Shown: positions 1 to 7,029, counted from the first letter of the stretch. The stretch: 10,905 nucleotides of DNA from Clostridia bacterium (GCA_017537105.1 JAFWBZ010000163.1:1-10905), one strand, 5' to 3'. Notes: generated by a model not told the origin, from the letters alone. Program-made: numbers and translations.

Positions 1-1
1 A

Positions 2-1488
2 AGGTCGCTTGGGAAAGCGGCTTGCCATCCCTTCTTTTCGTGCGTGGAGGACGACGACACGGGTCCGTTCTCGCGTCATCAGATCAGCATGGATGCGCCC
101 GGAAAGCTGTCCCTGTGGAACCAGTACGAGGCAAAGAAGACGTATGACATCCTCGACATGCCGAATGCCTGTGCGCATATCGCCCTGCCCGGACGGCGTT
201 GAGATCGGCGGGGTGCTGTATGCGGATCGCTTTACGGAATATCGCCCGCTGTTCGATGCCGAAATCATTCCCTGCCGGGAACATAACTACAGGCTGATCT
301 ACGGCTATGACCTGTCCGCTGCGCCTTTGGGTCTGGATGCGGAAGCCTCCGGTACGCAGAACGACGGGACTGCCGCGGCCCCGGGTGAGGGCGGAAAGGC
401 TCAGGCAGAAGCCTCCGTTTCGTCCTCCGTCAGCATCCTGTCAGCGTCGCCCCCGGAGACGGAGTCAGCCGTTTCCCCGGCGGCCTTTCACAGGGGTGAT
501 GTGCTGGAGGGCGGGTTTGAGGTGCTCGATGACGCTGTGACGGGCGGCATGAATCGCGTGTGGCACGTTCGCCACGCGGATACCGGCGCGGAGCTGGCGA
601 TGGTTCAGCCGCTCAGGCACAGCCCGAACGTTGCGGATACCCCGGCGGGCCGGCGCTTTGTCGACGCGCATGCGCTCTGGCAGGGGATCGACGCGCACCC
701 CCAATGTCGTGGTTTGCCGCAGCGTCCGGACGCTTCAGGGCGTCCCGACCGCCTTCTGCGAGTGGATCAATGGAGCAAGCCTGAGGGAGTCCATACGGGA
801 CGGATCGCTCTATGAAGGCCCGGCGGAGGAGGTCGAATCGCGGCTGTTTGACATCGCCCGGCAGGCGGCACAGGCGCTGCGCCACGTCCACGGACAGGGT
901 CTGGTGCACTGCGACGTGAAGCCGGGGAATCTGCTGATTTCCAGGGATCGCGCCGTCAGGCTGAATGATTTCGGGCTGGCCACGCGGTGCGCGAAGCAGG
1001 GCGAGGCGGAGCACAATGATCGCGCTCCGGGCTGCACCCCTGCCTACTGCCCGGCGGAACAGGCGCAGGGAAGGCCGCCGAAGCCGTGGAAGGACGAGTA
1101 TGCCTGGGCGCTGACGGTGCTGGAGATGTACCTTGGCGAAAGGTGCTGGAGCACCGGCGCAGAGGCGAAGGAGGCCTTTGACGGGTATCCGTCCGCGTGC
1201 CGCGTGCCCCTGCCGGAGGACATGGCCAAGCTGCTTCGGCTCTGCCTGAAGTGGAAGGTCAACGACGGCTCGGTGGTGGTCAAAGAGCTGGAGAGGATGA
1301 CCGTCAGCCATGCCGGGACAGCGGAGAAGCCCGCCTCCGCCGAGACGCAGGAGACTATGGCAACGGTGTCCGAAGAGCCGATGCCGCCGGAAGCGCCGAA
1401 GGCCCCCGCCGCAAAGCCGGACCCCCGCGAGGAATCGCCAAAGAAGAGCTTTTTCGCCCGGCTGTTCGGCAGGCGGAAAGGTCGTTGA
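2..1488 (+). CDS. Serine/threonine protein kinase-like protein, 5'-partial, interrupted by two frameshifts
   Basis: The true product is read in three frames: frame 2 from the window edge to about 187, frame 3 to about 700, then frame 1 to the TGA at 1486-1488. Removing one C at 188-190 and one at 698-702 gives a continuous protein of at least 494 residues. An N-terminal domain of about 110 residues is not recognised. An Ala/Ser/Pro/Glu-rich linker follows, then a protein kinase domain. The catalytic loop HCDVKPGN (907-930) and the DFG motif (967-975) are intact, and an APE-like PAE follows. The N-lobe is unusual: where relatives usually have the VAIK-type lysine, the sequence reads AMVQP with Val at 603-605. 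The C-terminus is Pro/Ala/Glu-rich and ends in a basic, aromatic tail (KKSFFARLFGRRKGR) that could touch the membrane. The gene starts upstream of the window. Kinase-fold assignment is firm; substrate and N-terminal domain are unknown. The ATG at 9 lies in the wrong frame and is not a start. Confidence 0.75.
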
Positions 1489-1492
1489 GCGG

Positions 1493-1508
1493 CCGCGGGC
1501 ATCCGCGG
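1493..1508 (+). terminator. Possible GC hairpin just after the kinase gene
   Basis: CCGCGG, a GCAT loop and a second CCGCGG form a six-pair all-GC stem four bases after the kinase stop codon. There is no T-run after it, so it is at best a weak or factor-dependent terminator. It could also be a chance palindrome in GC-rich DNA. Confidence 0.25.
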
Positions 1509-1578
1509 GGAGGAAGCAGGGGCGTCCGTGGTTTTGCGAGCGGGAAGACCAAAGCACCTTAGCGGGACATTCCCACAC

Positions 1579-1629
1579 AAAAAGAGAGGCTGTCTCTATA
1601 TGACCTCTTCAGGCCATTTTGAGACAGCC
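1579..1629 (-). terminator. Intrinsic terminator of the minus-strand DUF4432/URO-D operon
   Basis: GGCTGTCTC (1588-1596) and GAGACAGCC (1621-1629) form a perfect nine-pair stem. A short inner stem lies within the 24-base loop (TGACCT/AGGCCA with one mismatch). Read on the minus strand, the stem is followed by TCTCTTTTTG, a good U-tract. It starts 19 bases beyond the minus-strand stop codon. The plus-strand side has no T-run, so it mainly serves the minus operon, although the hairpin sits between convergent genes. Confidence 0.75.
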
Positions 1630-1647
1630 CATGTCATTTCAGGCGGA

Positions 1648-2836
1648 TCACAGATCCTTGCCGCACTCCTGCATGACTTCTTTCAGGCGCTTGATGTAGT
1701 AGCGGTAGTTGTCGATGGAGGCCGACGGCGGCACCTGATGGTCAGCGCCGACGATATAGCCGCCCTGGCGCACGACGGGCAGTATGCGGTCGAACTCGCG
1801 GTCGATGGCCTCGGGACCCTCGGCAATGCGCAGCTTGTTGTAGCCGCCGATGATCTTGAGCGTGGGGAAGTTCTGACGCACCTTGACGATGTCCATGCCC
1901 GCGTTGACGTCCATCGGCAGGAAGCCGTCGACGCCGGCGTCCATGAAGCTATTGATCATCATCATGAAGTCGCCGTCGGTGTCCACGAAGATGTTGTGAA
2001 CGCCGTGGGCGCGCATCATCGGGAACAGCTGACGGTAGTAGGCGCCGACGAACTCGTCGAACATGGCGTTGGAGATCATCGGGCCGTTCTTGCCGCTCAA
2101 ATCCTCCATCATGTAGACGATGTCCGGCTGGATCAGGTCGAGTATCCTCGGCAGCTTCTCCATGTAAACCTTCAGCACATACTCGCAGATGTCGTGCAGA
2201 AGCTCCGGCTCCTCGTAGAAGGCGTAGAGGTGCGGCTCATTGCCCATGAGCTCGCGGGGCACCCAGAAGAAGCCCTCCAGATTCAGGCGGATGGAGTAGT
2301 CGCCGCGCTCGTGGGCCTCGCGCAGGTGGCCGTAGGCCTTGTCGATGGCCTCGTCGGAGAAGTGTTTGGCCAGCTCCTCCTCGCCATGGGCCTTCAGCCG
2401 CTCCCAATCCTCAAAGCCGGAGATGATGGGCTTGTACTCGATCTCGATTTCGCTGCCCGCGCGGCGGATGTTCTGCCGGCCGAAGATGTCCTGCTTGATG
2501 ACGTGCTCCGGGGTCTCCTCGAGCACGATCTCTTCGAAGCGGCGGAAGGGCAGCACGAAGTGTACGCGGCGCACGGGATCGAAGCCAAAGTACTTCTCAT
2601 ATTCCATGACGCCCTCGCCCCACGATACGGGCAGGTACTTTTCGGAGTTGTCGTTTTCGCCCTTGCCGACGATGTCGTTGGTGATATCCTTTGCGCCGTC
2701 CGCGATCTCGGCGGGCATGCCCTCGCGCTTGAAGCGCTGGCAGGTCAGCACCCAGGGGTAGAAGGTCTCCTCGATGGCGCCGCTCTTCCGATCTCTGGAA
2801 ATCCAGCGTCATTCGCTCCCGTTCTCTGAACGTCAT
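1648..2836 (-). CDS. Uroporphyrinogen decarboxylase-like (URO-D fold) protein, frame broken by a 13-base adapter-like insert
   Basis: This gene encodes a URO-D superfamily TIM-barrel protein of the uncharacterised branch found in carbohydrate operons, not a haem enzyme. The start is the ATG ending at 2836 (MTFRERERMTLDFQ), with AAGGA 11 bases upstream. The frame is lost at 2782-2794. Deleting those 13 bases joins it as ...LDFQ-GAIEETFYPWVLTCQRF... into 391 residues, a normal family length. Family features include VDTDGD (about residues 280-285), the following GVDGFLPMDVNAGMD, IIGGYNK, and the C-terminal GADHQVPPSASIDNYRYY (about 359-376). The HxC zinc-binding motif of MtaA/MtbA-type methyltransferases is absent; the equivalent stretch reads HNIFVDTDGD. 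Related proteins bind a small acid or methyl-carrier substrate, but no reaction can be assigned. It is second in an operon, 38 bases after DUF4432. The part from 1648 to 2751 alone is a 367-residue open frame whose ATG is internal. Confidence 0.85.
2782..2794. other. Illumina adapter core embedded in the assembly (probable artefact)
   Basis: The plus strand reads GCTCTTCCGATCT here (AGATCGGAAGAGC on the other strand), identical to the 13-base core shared by the standard Illumina paired-end adapters. It lies inside the URO-D-like gene and causes its frameshift. Cutting out exactly these 13 bases restores one continuous and family-like reading frame. A chance 13-base match that also repairs the gene when removed is very unlikely. 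Confidence 0.9.
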
Positions 2837-2874
2837 GTGGATCTCATTCCTTTCGTCAAATATGGAGGGGCAGT

Positions 2875-3948
2875 TTACCTCAGACCCTCGATGGATTTCA
2901 GGTATTCGTCGAGCTCCGCCCTGCCGTCGAGGACGCCGATCTCGATGAGGTTCTCGAAGCGCCCGAAGGGGGCGAGTGTGCGCAAATCGCCATTGGTTCG
3001 GTTGGCCGCGCGGCCGCTCGGGCGGCAGGTGGAGGGCAGCATGCCCAGCGCATAGTCGCCGGAGCTCATGCACTTCCACTGGATCAAATACTTCAGCCAG
3101 TCGGTGTTGTAGCGGATGTACAACCCGAGCCCCAGCCGCTCGTTCCAGGCGGCACAGGCCGTGCGGTGCGCTTCGTCGCAGCCCAGCGTGAGCGCATGCA
3201 GATACTCCTCGTTGTTGTCGATGGGCGCGATCATGCGGGCGTAGTCGGGATCATTTTTGCGGGTGTGCTCGGAGAGCGGCATCTCATGGATCACCGGCGC
3301 GAACAGCTGCGTGCCCTCGTCGAGCACGGGATAGCCCAGGTTCATGTGGTAGAGCAACATGATCTGCTCGTCCGCAAAGCCCTGGTTTTCGATGGTGTCC
3401 CGGATGAAGAAGCGCTTTTCGCCCACATGGGCGCTGATCTCGCGGTGCAAAAGCAGATTTCGGCCGAAGAACGCGGCATCCCGGACGTCGGCCGAGAGCT
3501 TCAGCGTGCAGTCGTCGCCGTCCCAGACGCTGCCCCAGCTTACGTTCTCCGCGGGGATGTTCTTCAGATTGCCGTGCACATTGTGGTAGAATCCATCCTC
3601 CTCCACGGGGCCGCCAACGTTTGACAGGCCGGCGGTGTACAGGAAACCGGCGCCCAGGTTGTTGCGGTAGGCCATGCCCTGCTCCTCGGTGAGGAAGGGC
3701 GATGTGTAGCTCGCCTTGGTGACAAAGCTGAAGCGCACGCCCCTGTAGCTCATATCGAACAGGTCAAAGCCCTTGCTCTCGCTGACGAAAAAGCGCAGCC
3801 CGCCGGCAGGGTCGACCTCGTAGCCGCGAACCATCGCCGCCTTGCCGGAGGCGAACTGCATCGCCCGTATGCCGAAGCACTGGCCGATGTCGCCCACGCG
3901 CGCCAGATATTCCCGACGGGTCAGCGACTGCCCGTAGATGTCAGGCAT
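2875..3948 (-). CDS. DUF4432 family protein (aldose-1-epimerase-like)
   Basis: This 357-residue protein belongs to DUF4432, which has the galactose mutarotase-like beta-sandwich fold and often sits beside sugar ABC transporters. A role in sugar anomer or epimer interconversion, or in sugar binding, is likely. Family features seen are NVHGNLKNIPA (His about residue 125), IENQGF, LLYHMNLGYP (His about 201) and the C-terminal RTLAPFGRFENLIEIGVLDG. The start at MPDIYGQ is chosen because GGGAGGGG lies 5 bases upstream. The open frame runs on to 4065, but the -10 and -35 boxes at 3980-4008 fall inside that extension, so the longer form would not be transcribed. It is the first gene of the minus operon, with the URO-D-like gene 38 bases downstream. 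The precise sugar is unknown. Confidence 0.88.
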   Translation of the reverse strand: MPDIYGQSLTRREYLARVGDIGQCFGIRAMQFASGKAAMVRGYEVDPAGGLRFFVSESKGFDLFDMSYRGVRFSFVTKASYTSPFLTEEQGMAYRNNLGAGFLYTAGLSNVGGPVEEDGFYHNVHGNLKNIPAENVSWGSVWDGDDCTLKLSADVRDAAFFGRNLLLHREISAHVGEKRFFIRDTIENQGFADEQIMLLYHMNLGYPVLDEGTQLFAPVIHEMPLSEHTRKNDPDYARMIAPIDNNEEYLHALTLGCDEAHRTACAAWNERLGLGLYIRYNTDWLKYLIQWKCMSSGDYALGMLPSTCRPSGRAANRTNGDLRTLAPFGRFENLIEIGVLDGRAELDEYLKSIEGLR

Positions 3949-3979
3949 ACATACCCCTCCCATGTTAACTTTTGCAGCC

Positions 3980-4008
3980 ATTTTAACACGTCCGCGCGCT
4001 TTCGTCAA
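3980..4008 (-). promoter_or_regulatory. Promoter of the DUF4432/URO-D operon
   Basis: On the minus strand, TTGACG (4008-4003) and TAAAAT (3985-3980) are separated by 17 bases, a near-consensus housekeeping sigma-factor promoter. Transcription would begin near 3973, leaving a leader of about 25 bases that carries the GGGAGGGG ribosome binding site. Confidence 0.8.
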
Positions 4009-4112
4009 TAGCGGTGCGGGCAGGTTTGTAACTGCCGCCGCCGTCGAATGTGCAGACCGCTGCATTTATTGGTCGGCATAATGCGTTCTCTGACTAAAAT
4101 GCGAAGAAATGC

Positions 4113-4142
4113 TTGACAGATGCGCGCACACTTTGGTATAAT
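4113..4142 (+). promoter_or_regulatory. Promoter of the ASRT/M24 transcription unit
   Basis: TTGACA (4113-4118) and TATAAT (4137-4142) both match consensus and are separated by 18 bases. Transcription would start near 4149, directly in front of the palindromic operator. The promoter diverges from that of the DUF4432 operon, with about 105 bases between the two -35 boxes. Confidence 0.88.
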
Positions 4143-4154
4143 GAACGGGACAAG

Positions 4155-4172
4155 AATGTGAACGTTCACATT
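4155..4172. promoter_or_regulatory. Perfect 18-bp palindromic operator of LacI type
   Basis: AATGTGAACGTTCACATT is its own reverse complement over all 18 bases and has the central CG step typical of LacI/GalR-family operators. Its core TGTGAACGTTCACA also fits the relaxed cre pattern TGWNANCGNTNWCA bound by CcpA. It lies about 6 to 23 bases after the predicted transcription start, a position where a bound repressor blocks initiation. The LacI-family protein encoded at 5992-7029 is the natural candidate; CcpA-like global control is the alternative. Confidence 0.85.
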
Positions 4173-4201
4173 GGAATTGAATACGGGAGGCGAGCATCAG
4201 C

Positions 4202-4570
4202 ATGAGCGGAAAGACGAGCTGGTACATCGTGGACGGCTACCGGCCGCCGGAGGGGCCGGGGCAGTGCGCATATGAGGGGCACGAATGCATCATGATACTG
4301 AATTGTAACGAGCAGGATGCGCACTGTCTGATCGACGTGTACTATGAGGACAGGGAACCGGTGCTGGGGATACCGTTTACAGCGCCGGCGCAGCGGATCA
4401 GCGCGTTCCGGTCGAACGATCGAAAGGTGTTCGGGGACGTGGCACTGGGGGTGAACGTGCAGTATTCACTGAGAATCCGCAGCGACATCGGAGTGATCGT
4501 GCAGTACGGGCGCGCGGACGTGTCCCAGCCGAACCTGGCGTACCTCGCCACGCTGGGCCACGCGGAGTAG
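4202..4570 (+). CDS. ASRT-family protein (Anabaena sensory rhodopsin transducer-like small-molecule-binding domain)
   Basis: This 122-residue soluble protein resembles the Anabaena sensory rhodopsin transducer along its length: an N-terminal W-x(4)-G-Y-x-P-P segment, H-E-C-I-M-I-L-N, D-A-H-x-x-I-x-V-Y-Y-x-D-x-E-P-V, a V/T-P-A-x-R-x-S motif, F/R-x-N-D, and a closing I-V-Q-Y-x-R-x-D. The family forms a small beta-sandwich, and comparative genomics has proposed it as a small-molecule (sugar-like) binding domain, with the rhodopsin link being a later specialisation. No rhodopsin gene is seen here. GGGAGG lies 11 bases before the ATG. It is the first gene after the promoter and operator at 4113-4172, 50 bases ahead of the M24-like gene. 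It probably senses or carries the operon's substrate or product; the ligand is unknown. It has no signal peptide or membrane segment. Confidence 0.85.
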   Translation: MSGKTSWYIVDGYRPPEGPGQCAYEGHECIMILNCNEQDAHCLIDVYYEDREPVLGIPFTAPAQRISAFRSNDRKVFGDVALGVNVQYSLRIRSDIGVIVQYGRADVSQPNLAYLATLGHAE

Positions 4571-4620
4571 AAACGGGATCACACCGGGCAGGATCCGGGC
4601 ACAGAAAGGGGAGGCTGAGG

Positions 4621-5808
4621 ATGAAAAAAGCATGTATACCCCTCAGTGAATTCGAGATGCGGATCGCGGGGATTCGCAAGGCGATGGAGGCGCGCGACCT
4701 GGACGCGTTTTTCGTCTACGGAGACGAATACAGGAAGGAGAACCTGCGGTACGTGAGCAACTACTGGCCGCTGTTTGAGCGGGGCGGCATGCTGATGGGG
4801 CGCGAGGGCTCGCCCATCGTGCTGTGCGCGCCGGAGGGAGAGCAGGTGGCGCGGGAGATGAGCGCGTGGCCGGATGTGCGGCTGCTGCCTGACTTTCTGT
4901 GTGTGACGGTGCCGGACGAGATCGACTATCCGCTGGCGACGTACACGAGCTTTGGGAAGCTGGCGGAGGAGCTCCGGGCCGGAGGGCCGCTGAGGCGGCT
5001 GGGCGTCGCGGGGCTTCAGGATATGGCAGGACCGCTGACGCGGAGCGTTGAGGCGGCTTTCGGCTGCGAGATCGTGGACTGCGCAGACGTGCTGTACGAG
5101 CTGAGAAAGACGAAATCGGCCAACGAGATCGCGTGCCTGAAGGAGGCGGCGCGGATCGCCGAATGCGGCTTCCGGGCGATGATGGCGGAGGATCTGATCG
5201 GCAAGAGCGAGCGCTATGCGGCGGGCATCGCCGAGGGAGAAGCGCGCCGACAGGGCGCGGAGGCGGTGATCTTCACGGTGTTCGGTTCGGGCGAGCGGTC
5301 GGCGAAGATCATCGGGCGGCCGGAGGAGAAGATCATCGAGGACGGCGACATCATCATGTGCGCTCTGGCGATACAGTATGAGGGGTACGTATCGACGTGC
5401 GAGATACCGTTTGCGGTGGGGAACTACTCCGCGGAGACGAAGCGCGTGATCGACGTGCTGGTGCACGCGAGCGCGGCGGGATATCCGCATCTGAAGGCGG
5501 GCGTACCGATGAAGCAGTTTGTGCGCGCGGTGCGCGACTACTTCCGCGAGGCGGGGCTGTCGGAATACGACGTCTATCCGCCGCTGCACGGCATCGGTTG
5601 CGCGGAGGCTGAGAGCCCCTATCCGGATGAGAACACGGAGGCGGTGTTCGAGGCAGGGATGTGCGTGAACACGGACATCAGCCTGTTCGGCCTGCCGGGC
5701 GGCTCGAACCGCATCGAGGAGGGCTTTGTGATCACGGAGGACGGCGCCGAAACGCTGTTCCCCTTCATGCGCAAATACTACGAGGACTGGCTCAGGGACA
5801 ACGCCTAG
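4621..5808 (+). CDS. M24 family (creatinase/aminopeptidase P fold) protein with most metal ligands lost
   Basis: This 395-residue protein has the two-part layout of creatinase and Xaa-Pro aminopeptidases: an N-terminal creatinase-like domain (about 1-150) and a C-terminal pita-bread domain (about 155-390). In E. coli PepP the dinuclear metal site uses two Asp, one His and two Glu. Aligned by eye, the first Asp is Ala248 (IIMCALAIQYEGY), the second is Thr259 (YVST), the His is kept (His323, LHGIG), the second conserved His is Ala330, the first Glu is Asp352 (GMCVNTDISLF) and the last Glu is kept (Glu366, NRIEEGFVITEDG). The metal-dependent peptidase reaction is therefore doubtful. A creatinase-like metal-free C-N hydrolase or a binding protein is more likely. 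GGGGAGG lies 6 bases before the ATG. Its position beside an ASRT protein and a sugar transporter suggests a small nitrogen-containing substrate, but that is inference. Confidence 0.85.
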   Translation: MKKACIPLSEFEMRIAGIRKAMEARDLDAFFVYGDEYRKENLRYVSNYWPLFERGGMLMGREGSPIVLCAPEGEQVAREMSAWPDVRLLPDFLCVTVPDEIDYPLATYTSFGKLAEELRAGGPLRRLGVAGLQDMAGPLTRSVEAAFGCEIVDCADVLYELRKTKSANEIACLKEAARIAECGFRAMMAEDLIGKSERYAAGIAEGEARRQGAEAVIFTVFGSGERSAKIIGRPEEKIIEDGDIIMCALAIQYEGYVSTCEIPFAVGNYSAETKRVIDVLVHASAAGYPHLKAGVPMKQFVRAVRDYFREAGLSEYDVYPPLHGIGCAEAESPYPDENTEAVFEAGMCVNTDISLFGLPGGSNRIEEGFVITEDGAETLFPFMRKYYEDWLRDNA

Positions 5809-5967
5809 AGTATGTTTCCAAATCCTCCACCATGCATTTTGGCGGATTGAGCTGCATTTCCGCGTCGGTTTTCTCGGGCGCAGCACCGCAGAACCTCTGG
5901 AGAATCGCCTTGGACTGCAGCCCGATCCTCCCGAAATTGCACAGGTCTCAATTGGGAGGAACACTCT
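5807..5967. repeat. Gene-free segment with imperfect terminal inverted repeats and an inner hairpin (candidate dispersed element)
   Basis: Between the M24-like and LacI genes lie about 180 bases with no convincing gene. The left end, AGAGTATGTTTCC (5807-5819), resembles the reverse complement of the right end, AGAGTGTTCC (5967-5958), with gaps. Near the right end, TCCTCCC-GA-AATTG (5926-5939) pairs with CAATT-GGGAGGA (5949-5960) around a nine-base loop. This hairpin has no T-run, so it is not an intrinsic terminator, and its GGGAGGA is over 30 bases from the LacI start. On the minus strand one frame is open for about 50 codons (containing LQSKAILQRFCGAAPEKTD) but lacks a suitable start. It may be a small dispersed repeat or a remnant; no copy is present elsewhere in the window. 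Confidence 0.35.
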
Positions 5968-5991
5968 GACCGGACGGCGGGGGGGACCGAT

Positions 5992-7029
5992 ATGGCGACC
6001 ATCAACGATGTGGCGAAGCTGGCCGGGGTATCGCGCATGACGGTGTCCCGCGCGCTCAACGGCACGGGGCCGATTCGGCCGGAGACGCGGGCGCGCATCG
6101 AGGCGGCGATTCGACAGCTGAATTACCGGCCGAATCTGGTGGCGAAGTCGCTGGTGACGCGCCGGAGCTGCACGATCGCCTATGTGATGGTGAACATATC
6201 GGATCCCTTCCACAACATGGTGAGCCGGGGCATCGAATCGGTGGCCTATGGCCGCAGGTATACGGCCATGATGTGCGATACGCACGTGCCGGGCCGGGCC
6301 AGGGACTACATCGAAATGTTTCTGGATAACAGGCTGGGGGGCTGTGTGTTCCACCACCTGGCCATCGATCGATCCCAGGTGGAGCTTCTGACCGGGGGCG
6401 GTGTGCAGTGCGTGCTGATGGACAACGAGACGGATCTCGAAGGTGTCAGCGCGGTGGATACGGACAACCGGCTGGGCGGCGCGCTGGCGGCGGAGTACCT
6501 GATCGCGCGGGGGTACCGGCGGATCGGCTGTGTGCACGGAGTGCTCGAACGGCCCGGGACATCGGGTGAGGACATCCCCTATGAGGACACGTTTCAGTTC
6601 CGGATCTGGCGGGAGCGCACCCGGGGCTTTCTGGATGCCATGTCAGGGCACGGGCTCGAACCGGCGGGGCTCTTTTCGGGCAACGGGCGCTACGACCGCA
6701 TGACGCAGCTGTCGGGGGAGATCGTATCGGCGCTGCTCGGCATGAAGGACCGGCCGACGGCGCTGTACTGCGAGAACGATATCATGGCCATCGCCATGCT
6801 GAAGGCGCTGAGCGCGCGGGGGCTGCGGGTGCCGGCGGACGTGGCACTGATCGGGCACGACGGCCTGGATCTGTGCGGCATGGTGACGCCCTGCGTCACC
6901 ACCGTGGCGCAGCCCAGGTTTGAGATGGGCCGGATGGCTGCGCAGCTGCTGATCGAGCAGATCGAGAACGGCTGCGCACCGCGCCGAGTCGTGCTGAAGC
7001 CCGTCATACAGGCCGGCGAGACGGCGTGA
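5992..7029 (+). CDS. LacI-family transcriptional regulator
   Basis: This 345-residue protein has the standard LacI/GalR architecture. A helix-turn-helix covers about residues 4-23 (INDVAKLAGVSRMTVSRALN), with Arg15, Met16 and Arg20 at the positions that read the operator in LacI. The hinge helix is YRPNLVAKSL (45-54), and the rest is a periplasmic-binding-protein-like ligand domain with typical GVSAVDTDN, ARGYRRIGCVHG, PTALYCENDIMAIAML and PADVALIGHDGL segments. It probably binds the palindrome at 4155-4172 and responds to the imported sugar or a derivative. The ribosome binding site is weak: a run of seven G about 6 bases before the ATG. No promoter of its own is obvious, so it may be read through from 4113 or from an unseen start in 5809-5991. 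The ligand cannot be told from sequence. Confidence 0.93.
   Translation: MATINDVAKLAGVSRMTVSRALNGTGPIRPETRARIEAAIRQLNYRPNLVAKSLVTRRSCTIAYVMVNISDPFHNMVSRGIESVAYGRRYTAMMCDTHVPGRARDYIEMFLDNRLGGCVFHHLAIDRSQVELLTGGGVQCVLMDNETDLEGVSAVDTDNRLGGALAAEYLIARGYRRIGCVHGVLERPGTSGEDIPYEDTFQFRIWRERTRGFLDAMSGHGLEPAGLFSGNGRYDRMTQLSGEIVSALLGMKDRPTALYCENDIMAIAMLKALSARGLRVPADVALIGHDGLDLCGMVTPCVTTVAQPRFEMGRMAAQLLIEQIENGCAPRRVVLKPVIQAGETA

Noticed and set aside
9..180. ATG at position 9 as the start of the kinase-like gene
   Set aside because: That frame is Arg/Ser-rich and unlike protein until about 190; frame 2 is the coding one and is open to the window edge.
1588..1629. Insertion-sequence end suggested by GGCTGTCTC inverted repeats
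   Set aside because: The arms are only 24 bases apart with no transposase. The position after a stop codon and the U-tract fit an intrinsic terminator better.
1528..2829. Long plus-strand open frame of 433 codons
   Set aside because: It is the mirror of the URO-D-like gene: rich in Val/His/Asp/Leu, without family resemblance, while the minus frame has clear conserved motifs, a ribosome binding site and a terminator.
4579..6537. Minus-strand open frame of 652 codons
   Set aside because: It runs antisense to the M24-like and LacI genes and is rich in Arg/His/Pro/Ala, as expected for shadow frames in GC-rich DNA.
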